Shown: one piece after another, positions 41,870-49,124 of the stretch
How the letters are laid out: every line of letters starts with the position of its first letter
How positions within the stretch are numbered: the first letter of the stretch is position 1
Source: Nitrospirota bacterium
GTDB lineage: Bacteria > Nitrospirota > Thermodesulfovibrionia > UBA6902
Assembly: GCA_016213945.1 (NCBI GenBank)
Contig: JACQZF010000045.1
Coordinates: 1 to 64,000, forward strand
Length of the DNA: 64,000 bases
Reading direction: 5' to 3'
Program-made: the position numbers and the translations under genes
Notes under the pieces: model-generated
Databases searched by the model: none
Seen by the model: the letters and a program-made list of their open reading frames with translations, nothing else
Told to the model about the DNA's origin: nothing

Positions 41870-42766
41870 ATGCCAAGTTGGAATGAAGTTTTAACAGAAC
41901 TGCAAACCTGCAATCGGGTTGATGCCCTTGACTATGTCCGTCGAAAATATCTTGTACAACTCCAAGAATATACTAACAGAAACGTGATCGCCTACTATTC
42001 TGGGTGGCTACAGAAACCTGGTCTCGGCAATGCCGATATTTGCGATGATGATAAAAACGGATTGATGGCGACTATTCACAAATTGGATAGAAGCAAGGGC
42101 CTGGACTTAATTCTTCATACCCCGGGAGGCGATATTGCTGCAACGGAATCAATTGTTGATTATCTAAGAAAGATGTTCGGAAATGATATCCGTGCCATCA
42201 TACCACAAACAGCTATGTCTGCCGGAACTATGATAGCCTGTTCATGCAAAGAGATTATCATGGGTAAGCAATCTAATATCGGTCCGATCGACCCCCAGTT
42301 TAATGGCATTCCTGCACTTGGAGTTCTAAAAGAGTTTGAGACGGCTCTCGCGGAAACGAAGAAAGATCCATCAACGATTCCGATTTGGCAGACAGTCGTA
42401 GCTAAATACCACCCGACTTTTATTGGCGAATGTAAAAACGCAATTGACTGGTCAACTCAGATCGTTTCAACCTGGCTGGAAACCAATATGTTTTCTGGGA
42501 ATCCAGATGCAAAGGAAAGTGCTGAAAAAGTGGTTGATCAACTGGGTAGTCATGAAGACACTAAGACACACGCACGGCATATACATATTGACGAAGCGAA
42601 AAGTTTTGGACTTACGATAAAATCCTTGGAGACTGATTTCCCGGATACTTTTCAGGATACGGTATTAACAATACATCATGCTTACATGCATACCTTTGCA
42701 AATTCTGTCGCGATTAGGATTGTAGAAAACCATATTGGTAACGCTATAGTTTTTAACATCAAATAG
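41870..42766 (+). CDS. SDH-family Clp-fold serine protease
   Basis: 298 residues of the serine dehydrogenase proteinase family (PF01972), a ClpP/crotonase fold. LDLILHTPGGDIAATESIVD (oxyanion region) and IPQTAMSAGTMIACSCKEII (nucleophile Ser in MSAGT) are both clear, followed by MGKQSNIGPIDPQFNGIPAL. The family lacks a signal peptide here, so it acts in the cytoplasm. Relatives are membrane-linked proteases or occur near mobile and defence genes, which matches this neighbourhood. Substrate unknown. Confidence 0.85.
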   Translation: MPSWNEVLTELQTCNRVDALDYVRRKYLVQLQEYTNRNVIAYYSGWLQKPGLGNADICDDDKNGLMATIHKLDRSKGLDLILHTPGGDIAATESIVDYLRKMFGNDIRAIIPQTAMSAGTMIACSCKEIIMGKQSNIGPIDPQFNGIPALGVLKEFETALAETKKDPSTIPIWQTVVAKYHPTFIGECKNAIDWSTQIVSTWLETNMFSGNPDAKESAEKVVDQLGSHEDTKTHARHIHIDEAKSFGLTIKSLETDFPDTFQDTVLTIHHAYMHTFANSVAIRIVENHIGNAIVFNIK

Positions 42767-42914
42767 TTTTTTATATAACCGGGGAACTCTGCGATAGATT
42801 TTTAAAGTAAATTTAGGTTCCTATATTATTATTCTCACGATTTCTTCTTTAATGTAAACAGATAGGGCTTCCGAGATATAAGAAAAAACCATTACTGTTC
42901 GGGCAAATGCCCCG

Positions 42915-43658
42915 CTACCCCTTCACCCCCTTAAGCACCGCCTTCTTCCCCCCAACTCCAGGTCGCTGCTCAACAGAAAACCCCACGTCAGTAAGCCCCC
43001 GCCTCACAGCTCCGGCAACTGTAAAGGTGGCAACAGCACCGCCGGTCACTGTTTTTTCCCCGATCGCCATAAGAAGCTCATGACGCCACATGGCGGGATT
43101 TTTCTTTGGCCCGTGACCATCCAGAAACCATGCGTCACAGGGAGTTGAGAGGGCATGTACCATATCAAGCGCCTCGCCGATCCAGAGATTCAGGGTGATG
43201 ATGCCGAAGGGCCGGGTGAGTTGTATCTGGTGCCACCCCGGTTTGGAAATCTCGATGCGGCTGTAGGCACTGACAAGCAGGTCAATAAGCGGACAGGCCT
43301 CTGTCCTGAATCCACTGAGAATGGAAGCCATCCGCTCAGACGTGACCGGATGCAGTTCAACGGAATTGTAGGTGATCGCTATGTCGGTGATGCCGCTATT
43401 GTCCAGAAAATCCATGAGGGCAATGAGCAGACGGCCTGCGCCGAAGCCTGTTTCCCCTATTATGAATTCTTTCCGCCCCGGACCTGCGGCACAAAGCGTA
43501 TCCATGATTCCTGTGCCCTGAAAAAAGATATGCTTCGCTTCTTCAATTGCATTGACCACATCGAAATAGCGGTCGTCATAATATTCGTTCACAAGATAGG
43601 GAGGGACATGCATTGTCGGAAGTGGCGGTCTTTCCTGGGTCATGAGCAATTGTAACAT
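42915..43658 (-). CDS. MnmC/MnmD-like tRNA-wobble methyltransferase
   Basis: 247 residues. The SAM-dependent methyltransferase part of MnmC (PF05430) is visible as FIIGETGFGAGRLLIALMDF (SAM site), YNSVELHPV, CDAWFLDGHGPKKNPAMWRH and GGAVATFTVAGAVRRGLTDV ending GVGGKKAVLKGVK. It would methylate 5-aminomethyl-2-thiouridine at the tRNA wobble position. The FAD oxidase half of the E. coli enzyme is absent, as in MnmD. GAGG lies 4 bases before the start; a second ATG at 43643 is possible. Confidence 0.88.
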   Translation of the reverse strand: MLQLLMTQERPPLPTMHVPPYLVNEYYDDRYFDVVNAIEEAKHIFFQGTGIMDTLCAAGPGRKEFIIGETGFGAGRLLIALMDFLDNSGITDIAITYNSVELHPVTSERMASILSGFRTEACPLIDLLVSAYSRIEISKPGWHQIQLTRPFGIITLNLWIGEALDMVHALSTPCDAWFLDGHGPKKNPAMWRHELLMAIGEKTVTGGAVATFTVAGAVRRGLTDVGFSVEQRPGVGGKKAVLKGVKG

Positions 43659-43713
43659 GAAACCTCACGTCTTGTTTCTTGCACATCTATAGTGACCCCG
43701 ATATTACATATTA

Positions 43714-43743
43714 TTGACATAACCGATAAATATTATGTACTAT
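43714..43743 (+). promoter_or_regulatory. Promoter of winged-helix/nucleotidyltransferase operon
   Basis: A perfect TTGACA at 43714-43719 and TACTAT at 43738-43743, spacer 18; start codon at 43787. Confidence 0.55.
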
Positions 43744-43757
43744 TATTTATGGTTAAA

Positions 43758-43776
43758 TTACCAATAAACATGGTAA
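43758..43776. promoter_or_regulatory. Palindromic operator for the winged-helix protein
   Basis: TTACCAataaacaTGGTAA lies between the -10 box and the start codon, a natural autorepressor position. Confidence 0.5.
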
Positions 43777-43786
43777 TGGAGTAAGT

Positions 43787-44116
43787 ATGCTTGAGGCCCT
43801 GTTCGGTAACCCGGTAGTAGAAAGAATATTCTTTACGCTCTTGATCTATAACGAAAGTTATCCTCTTGGACTGGCGAAGACTTTCAATGAACCGGTAAAT
43901 AAGTTTCAGCAGCAGTTAAAGAGGCTGGAAGATGGCGGGATCGTTGTAAGCCGCCTTGTCGGCAGGGTCCGTATCTATACGTTCAATCCCAGGTACACTT
44001 TTCTAAAGGAATTAAAGGAATTAATTTCCGGTGCGTATGAATTTGTGCCGGAGACAGAAAAAGAAAAGTTTTATACCAAGCGCACAAGACCGAGGAGGGC
44101 AGGTAAGCCGCTGTGA
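43787..44116 (+). CDS. Winged-helix regulator, partner of nucleotidyltransferase
   Basis: 109 residues with a winged helix in ~1-75 (NPVVERIFFTLLIYNESYPL, FQQQLKRLEDGGIVVSRLVG) and a basic tail (KRTRPRRAGK). It matches small ArsR/MarR-like regulators that precede AbiEii-type nucleotidyltransferases. The 4-base overlap (GTGA) with the next gene and the palindrome at its promoter suggest it is the antitoxin-like autorepressor. Confidence 0.8.
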   Translation: MLEALFGNPVVERIFFTLLIYNESYPLGLAKTFNEPVNKFQQQLKRLEDGGIVVSRLVGRVRIYTFNPRYTFLKELKELISGAYEFVPETEKEKFYTKRTRPRRAGKPL

Positions 44117-44646
44117 AGATCAACTGGAAACAAATAAAAATAAAAGAACTCGCGGCGCTTGTCTGTCATAAACTTAACGAGAAGGACATTGACGCGGTTT
44201 TGGTAGGAGGGGCATGTGTTTCAATTTATACAAAATATAAATATGTTTCATATGATCTTGATTTCGTTTCATATGCGGCGCTGAAAGACATTACATCGGC
44301 ATTAACTGATTTAGGATTTAAAAGAGAAAGTTCACGTCATTTCGTCCGGAAAGATTGTCCATATTTTATCGAGTTTGTTGCCCCTCCCCTGTCAATAGGC
44401 AGTGAACCGGTCAAACAGGAAGAGAAGATAAAGACACGGTTTGGGAGCATTACTCTTCTCACACCTACGGACAGCGTAAAGGACAGACTCGCAGCGTATT
44501 ATCACTGGAATGACCCCCAGGCGCTGGAGCAGGCCGTCATGATCGCAAAAGCACAAAAAGTTAATCTTAAGGATCTAAAAAGATGGTCTGATGCTGAAGG
44601 GCACAAAGAGAAGTGCGAAACTTTTATCAAATTGATCAGGAAATAA
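44113..44646 (+). CDS. AbiEii-like nucleotidyltransferase
   Basis: 177 residues from a GTG start. VLVGGACVSIYTKYKYVSYD followed by LDFVS has the GGxxxS and DLDF residues of the nucleotidyltransferase fold. TPTDSVKDRLAAYYHWNDPQ is the following helical part seen in AbiEii/DUF6036 proteins. AbiEii toxins block tRNA use by adding nucleotides; with its regulator this looks like a type IV-style toxin-antitoxin or abortive-infection pair. Confidence 0.8.
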   Translation: MKINWKQIKIKELAALVCHKLNEKDIDAVLVGGACVSIYTKYKYVSYDLDFVSYAALKDITSALTDLGFKRESSRHFVRKDCPYFIEFVAPPLSIGSEPVKQEEKIKTRFGSITLLTPTDSVKDRLAAYYHWNDPQALEQAVMIAKAQKVNLKDLKRWSDAEGHKEKCETFIKLIRK

Positions 44647-44665
44647 CTTCCCAGGGAGGCGGCTC

Positions 44666-46249
44666 TTGTATTTAATAATAAGCAATCTGCGGATACCTGT
44701 TGAAAAGGACGGGGTGGATGAATATGTAAGGGCCGCTTCGCAGAAGATGAACATCAGCGAAGATAATATTCAATTCAATAAGATCCTGAGCAAGTCACTT
44801 GATACGGGCAGTAAAGAACAGTTCTACTATAAAATCTCAATAGTGGTAAGCGCCCCTGACAGCTTTGAGAACAGTGAGAACTTTCCAACTTACGAGGAAA
44901 AAATAAAGCCGAACAACAGATCAGCGGCCATCAGCGAGAGGCCCATCATAATAGGTTTCGGCCCTGCGGGAATGTTCGCTGCCCTTGAGCTGATCGATTA
45001 CGGTATCAAACCTCTGATATTTGAAAGAGGTAAAAAGATAGAAGAACGCTCTATCGATGTTCAACAATTTATTAAAGAAAGGGAGCTGGACCCTGAATCA
45101 AATATCCAGTTCGGCGAAGGCGGGGCCGGGTCATACTCTGACGGGAAGCTGTTTTCAAGGATAAAGAATTCGCGATATGCAGACAGGGTGCTGGACACTT
45201 TCATTAAATTCGGCGCGCCTGAAGAGATAGGGTACGTCAGCAAACCCCACCTGGGCACGGACGTGTTGTGCAGGATAGTCAAAAACATGAGGAGCTACAT
45301 CCTCGATAGAGGCGGTGAAATACACTACAACTCAAAAATGACGGACCTGCTTATTTCAGACGGCAGCGCCGCAGGCGTAGTGATAAACGGGAATATGGAA
45401 TATCGTGCTTCAATTATCTTTCTTGCGCCGGGACATTCCGCGCGTGATACATTTGAGATGGTCCGAAATAAAGGCGTTGCCGTTGAGCAGAAGCCGATCT
45501 TTGTAGGGGTGAGAATAGAGCATCCCGTCGAGATCATTAATCTCATAAGATATGGAGATAAATATAAGGACTTCCCCGGCATAGGCGCTGCCAATTATTC
45601 TTTCACCTACACCAATCGAAAAATAGGGAGGGGTGTTTATACCTTCTGCATGTGTCCCGGAGGTGAGGTGATAAATGCTTCATCTGAAGAGGGCCTGCTC
45701 GTAGTAAACGGCATGAGTTATTCGGGAAGGTCTTCGTCGTTCTCAAATTCAGCGATAGTTGTAACCTGTCATACGGATGATTATGGATCAACTGACCCAT
45801 TGGCAGGTATTCAATTCCAAAAGAATATAGAGCGAAAGGTTTTTGATGCCGGAGGAGGAAGATGGAAGGTCCCTGCGCAGAACCTGATGGATTTTTTACG
45901 CGGGAGAATCTCTGCCGACTTAAATTTAAGTTCTTACAAGATGGGGGCCTCATCTGCCGATATGAATGAAATCTTTCCCTCATTTATTTACGAGATGTTT
46001 TTGTCCGCATTTAATAAATGGAAAGAGGATTATCCACTATTTGTTTCAGAGCACGCGATATTGTTGGGCGCAGAAACAAGGACTTCCTGCCCGGTAAGAA
46101 TTAAACGCAGCGAAAAATATGAGTCCGTAAATATAAAGGACCTGTACCCAATAGGCGAAGGTTCAGGCTATGCAGGCGGGATAACGAGTTCCGCCGCTGA
46201 TGCCATAAAGGCCGTGGAAAGCAGTCTGCTATCCCATTCAGCCGCCTGA
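44666..46249 (+). CDS. FAD-dependent dehydrogenase (COG2509 type)
   Basis: 527 residues from TTG 44666, with GGGAGG 6-7 bases upstream. A ~95-residue N-terminal extension typical of the family precedes the FAD site (PIIIGFGPAGMFAALELIDY). Then come IQFGEGGAGSYSDGKLFSRI, FLAPGHSARDTFEMV, and the closing YPIGEGSGYAGGITSSAADA. Enzymes of this type are widespread but their substrates are not established. It overlaps the convergent sui1 gene by 12 bases. Confidence 0.92.
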   Translation: MYLIISNLRIPVEKDGVDEYVRAASQKMNISEDNIQFNKILSKSLDTGSKEQFYYKISIVVSAPDSFENSENFPTYEEKIKPNNRSAAISERPIIIGFGPAGMFAALELIDYGIKPLIFERGKKIEERSIDVQQFIKERELDPESNIQFGEGGAGSYSDGKLFSRIKNSRYADRVLDTFIKFGAPEEIGYVSKPHLGTDVLCRIVKNMRSYILDRGGEIHYNSKMTDLLISDGSAAGVVINGNMEYRASIIFLAPGHSARDTFEMVRNKGVAVEQKPIFVGVRIEHPVEIINLIRYGDKYKDFPGIGAANYSFTYTNRKIGRGVYTFCMCPGGEVINASSEEGLLVVNGMSYSGRSSSFSNSAIVVTCHTDDYGSTDPLAGIQFQKNIERKVFDAGGGRWKVPAQNLMDFLRGRISADLNLSSYKMGASSADMNEIFPSFIYEMFLSAFNKWKEDYPLFVSEHAILLGAETRTSCPVRIKRSEKYESVNIKDLYPIGEGSGYAGGITSSAADAIKAVESSLLSHSAA

Positions 46250-46573
46250 GCGTTTCGGTCTGTAGCCCGATTTTGTCAATGCTGCGATGAGCGCGTCGCA
46301 GTGGTCGCCCTGGATCTCAAGAGACGTGTCCTTGACTGTGCCGCCTGTGCCCAGTCCGGTCTTCAATTCCTTGAGCAGGGCTTCCCTGTCTTTTGCCGGG
46401 AGTTGTAGCCCTTCGATCACCGTAACGGATTTTCCGCCCCTCCGCTTCCGGTCGAGCCGGACGATCACCTTCGCAGGGACGAACGGCCGTTCGCCCCTAC
46501 TGCCGGCCGGTCTTTCCTTTCGGGAGATGAGCTTGTCGGTGGAGTAGACCAATTTAGATTTTTCTTCAGGCAT
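46238..46573 (-). CDS. yciH: SUI1/eIF1-like translation factor (YciH)
   Basis: 111 residues with a SUI1 fold in ~35-111: VIVRLDRKRRGGKSVTVIEG, LKTGLGTGGTVKDTSLEIQG, and the end ALTKSGYRPKRSGG. YciH-type proteins check start-codon choice on the 30S subunit. Typical length. No strong Shine-Dalgarno. Confidence 0.93.
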   Translation of the reverse strand: MPEEKSKLVYSTDKLISRKERPAGSRGERPFVPAKVIVRLDRKRRGGKSVTVIEGLQLPAKDREALLKELKTGLGTGGTVKDTSLEIQGDHCDALIAALTKSGYRPKRSGG

Positions 46574-46614
46574 TGTTCATTTTAGCACGGGCCGTTTTTA
46601 TTTCACCGGCCCAT

Positions 46615-47406
46615 TCAAAGCTCAAGCGCTTCGATCTTCTTTTTTCTTGTGAGTTTTTTTAAATCGCATTCAAGTCTTCTCGCTTCTCCGGCATCCTTGC
46701 ATGGAACTGTCTTGACAAGCTCAAACGGCCTCCACGATCTTACGAATTTGCTGCCGGTGCCGAGATTATGCTTTTCAATCCTCTTTTCAAGATCATTTGT
46801 CATCCCGATATATAAAGAATTATTGCGGCACCTGAGCACATAGACGCACCAGCGCCCGCTGTTCGTCTTGGCCCGTTCTTCCGCTAACTCATTCAGCCAG
46901 ACCTTTAAGGCCTTCCTTGCCTCCTTGTCCACAAATGAGAAGATCCGGTGACCGGTGTCGTGAGTGCGGGATCTGGAATGTCCTGCCATCTTTACAATGT
47001 GAAAGCCCAGCTCGTCGTGCAGTTCGTAAAATGCGCGGTAGAGAGAAGCGTTGCCTATTTGCCGGTTTGTCTTTTTTGAAATGAACCCTCCTGCTAACAA
47101 GCGGGGTTTTCTCTGAAGAAGGCCTGTAACGCACTGGGAATCGGAATATATTGTCAGGCTTCCATGCGGTCCCTGCCGGTTCTCTGTAAGCGCCCATAAA
47201 ACGGTCTGAAGTTCGAGCCTTGTCGATGAAGTGCCTTCAAATCTCCGCACCTTTATCCGCCCGGTTATTTCGGGTCTTGCAATAACTCCGGAAGAGGACT
47301 CTAAAAATAAAGCAGGGATTATGACATAGACGCCCACACCGAGCTTAAGTCCAGGACTTACACTCACATCGGTGAAAAGGGCAAGATCATTCATGACAGA
47401 ATTCAT
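46615..47406 (-). CDS. RNase H-like / GIY-YIG nuclease fusion
   Basis: 263 residues. The N-terminal half is RNase HI-like: ALFTDVSVSPG (D), STRLELQTVLWAL (E), IYSDSQCVTGLL (D) and, after AGHSRSRTHDTGHRI, FVDKEARKAL (D). The C-terminal 80 residues are a UPF0213-type GIY-YIG domain: CVYVLRCRNNSLYIGMTNDL with EKRIEKHN and RPFELVK. All four RNase H acidic residues and the GIY-YIG core look intact. I do not know this fusion as a characterised protein; a role in removing RNA from DNA followed by incision is speculation. Confidence 0.82.
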   Translation of the reverse strand: MNSVMNDLALFTDVSVSPGLKLGVGVYVIIPALFLESSSGVIARPEITGRIKVRRFEGTSSTRLELQTVLWALTENRQGPHGSLTIYSDSQCVTGLLQRKPRLLAGGFISKKTNRQIGNASLYRAFYELHDELGFHIVKMAGHSRSRTHDTGHRIFSFVDKEARKALKVWLNELAEERAKTNSGRWCVYVLRCRNNSLYIGMTNDLEKRIEKHNLGTGSKFVRSWRPFELVKTVPCKDAGEARRLECDLKKLTRKKKIEALEL

Positions 47407-47728
47407 TCTCTATCTTACCTCGGGGCGGTATCGACTTGACAGAGTTACAGAAAGCCGCTGCCGCTCCAGGTAAAGTGGCCCGGTTTTCTTCCTGATATCC
47501 CTCCTCTCTTGAAAATCACGACTTAAGGGGGGTATGATATTCAGGTACATTGCAGGAACTCTACATTATCCGAATAATTTATTCTGAAATGTCTACAAGA
47601 GGTCACCTTCAATATACCTGAAAAAATATTTTAGGGATAAAAAGCTATAGTGCTTTGCCACATTAATAAAAACCTGTTTTTAACAGGCGTCAGAATCTTT
47701 CACACGGAAATCATAACGGAACTTTAAG
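47407..47728. other. Intergenic region, no gene seen
   Basis: Holds divergent control regions for the RNase H fusion and the nitronate monooxygenase gene. The only structure I see is a short hairpin (CCTGTTTTTAACAGG near 47670). Confidence 0.4.
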
Positions 47729-48799
47729 ATGAAAATGAAATTACCTGAATTGCGGATAGGCGACTTAACAATTTATCCTCCCATTATACAGGGCGGCATG
47801 GGAGTGAGGGTCTCACGTTCGAGGCTTGCCGCGGCAGTTGCAAATGAAGGCTGTGTTGGGGTGATCGCAGGAGTCGGCCTGGGGAAGTTTGAAGACCTGC
47901 CGCGTTTAGAATATGAATCCGTGAACAATGAGGCATTAAAGGCAGAGATAAGAAAAGCCAGGAGTATGAGTAAAGGCATAATCGGCGTGAACTTGCTGGT
48001 TGCGCTTTCCAACTATGAATCGCTGGCAAGGACCGCTGCGGATGAGGGTGTTGATCTGATCATATCCGGGGCCGGGCTTCCTCTGGAACTTCCAAAATTT
48101 GTAGAAGGGAAAAACATTAAACTGGTCCCGATTGTTTCATCTGTAAGGGCTTTAAACATCATCTGCGGTAAATGGAAAAGAAACTTCAACAGACTGCCGG
48201 ACGCCGTAATAGTTGAAGGGCCCAAGGCAGGCGGTCATGTCGGGTATGACTTTCAGGATCTTGTTGAAGAAAAAGCCCCGTCACTTGATGAGTTGCTTGT
48301 TGAAATTGTGAAGTTTGCAAAAACATTTGGCCCGCCAATCCCGGTCATCGCCGCTGGAGGAATTTATGACGGCAAAGATATCGCCCGGGTGCTTGCATTA
48401 GGAGTTTCAGGCGTACAAATGGGGACCCGGTTTGTCTGCACAGATGAATGTGATGCTCATGAAAATTTCAAACAGGCGTTCATAAAAGCCGGCAAAGAAG
48501 ATATGGTGATCATAAAAAGTCCGGTTGGATTACCCGGCAGGGTGATTAAAAGTAAGTTTGTTGAGGACATTAAGAAAGGCCAGACTAAACCTAAGTCCTG
48601 CAAGTACCGCTGCCTGAAAAACTGCGATCCCAAAACGGTCCCGTATTGCATTGCCAAGGCGCTGACAAATGCGGCAGAAGGGAATCTTGAGGAAGGCTTC
48701 GTTTTTGCGGGGGCCAACGCGTACAGATGCACGGAAATTATTCCGGTGAAAAAACTGATTGAAACATTAATACAGGAATATAATCAGGTCCCTGATTGA
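47729..48799 (+). CDS. Nitronate monooxygenase-like flavoprotein with Cys-rich tail
   Basis: 356 residues, FMN-binding TIM barrel of the 2-nitropropane dioxygenase group: PIIQGGMGVRVSRSRLAAAV, GVNLLVALSNYESLARTAAD, EGPKAGGHVGYDFQ, PVIAAGGIYDGKDIARVLAL, GVQMGTRFVCTDECDAHENF. The C-terminus adds CKYRCLKNCDPKTVPYCIAK, four cysteines that could bind an iron-sulfur cluster or zinc, seen in a subset of anaerobe homologues. Real substrate unknown; enoyl-reductase-like roles are possible. Confidence 0.88.
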   Translation: MKMKLPELRIGDLTIYPPIIQGGMGVRVSRSRLAAAVANEGCVGVIAGVGLGKFEDLPRLEYESVNNEALKAEIRKARSMSKGIIGVNLLVALSNYESLARTAADEGVDLIISGAGLPLELPKFVEGKNIKLVPIVSSVRALNIICGKWKRNFNRLPDAVIVEGPKAGGHVGYDFQDLVEEKAPSLDELLVEIVKFAKTFGPPIPVIAAGGIYDGKDIARVLALGVSGVQMGTRFVCTDECDAHENFKQAFIKAGKEDMVIIKSPVGLPGRVIKSKFVEDIKKGQTKPKSCKYRCLKNCDPKTVPYCIAKALTNAAEGNLEEGFVFAGANAYRCTEIIPVKKLIETLIQEYNQVPD

Positions 48800-49124
48800 C
48801 TTCGACCGGCACCAGGGATAATTGCTTTCGAGACTAATCCTCTATCTGTATCTGCGGATTCCAGACCACTTTTCACAAATGACCATCGGGGTCCTTAAAA
48901 TAACCGCCATAGCCGCTTTAATGCCTAAATTCAAATGTTCAAACGTTAGAACAGTCGAACAATTGAACATAAAAAATATTGGAGAAATACAGACTCTGTC
49001 CCCGGATTGGCTGATTGATTATGACATAAGAAAAGCACATAAGACGGACACCAGATGACCAGGTTTTTTACAAAAGGGATTAAGTTTCTTATGCCGTATG
49101 ACGATATAACCTTAAGGCCGTGAT
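48800..49124. other. Intergenic region before glgP
   Basis: A 78-codon open frame (48822-49058) exists but has no ribosome binding site and no family character, so I do not call it a gene. Nothing else assignable; it presumably holds the glgP promoter. Confidence 0.4.

Noticed and set aside
48822-49058. 78-codon open frame before glgP
   Set aside because: No ribosome binding site, no recognisable domain and odd composition; treated as chance frame in a control region.
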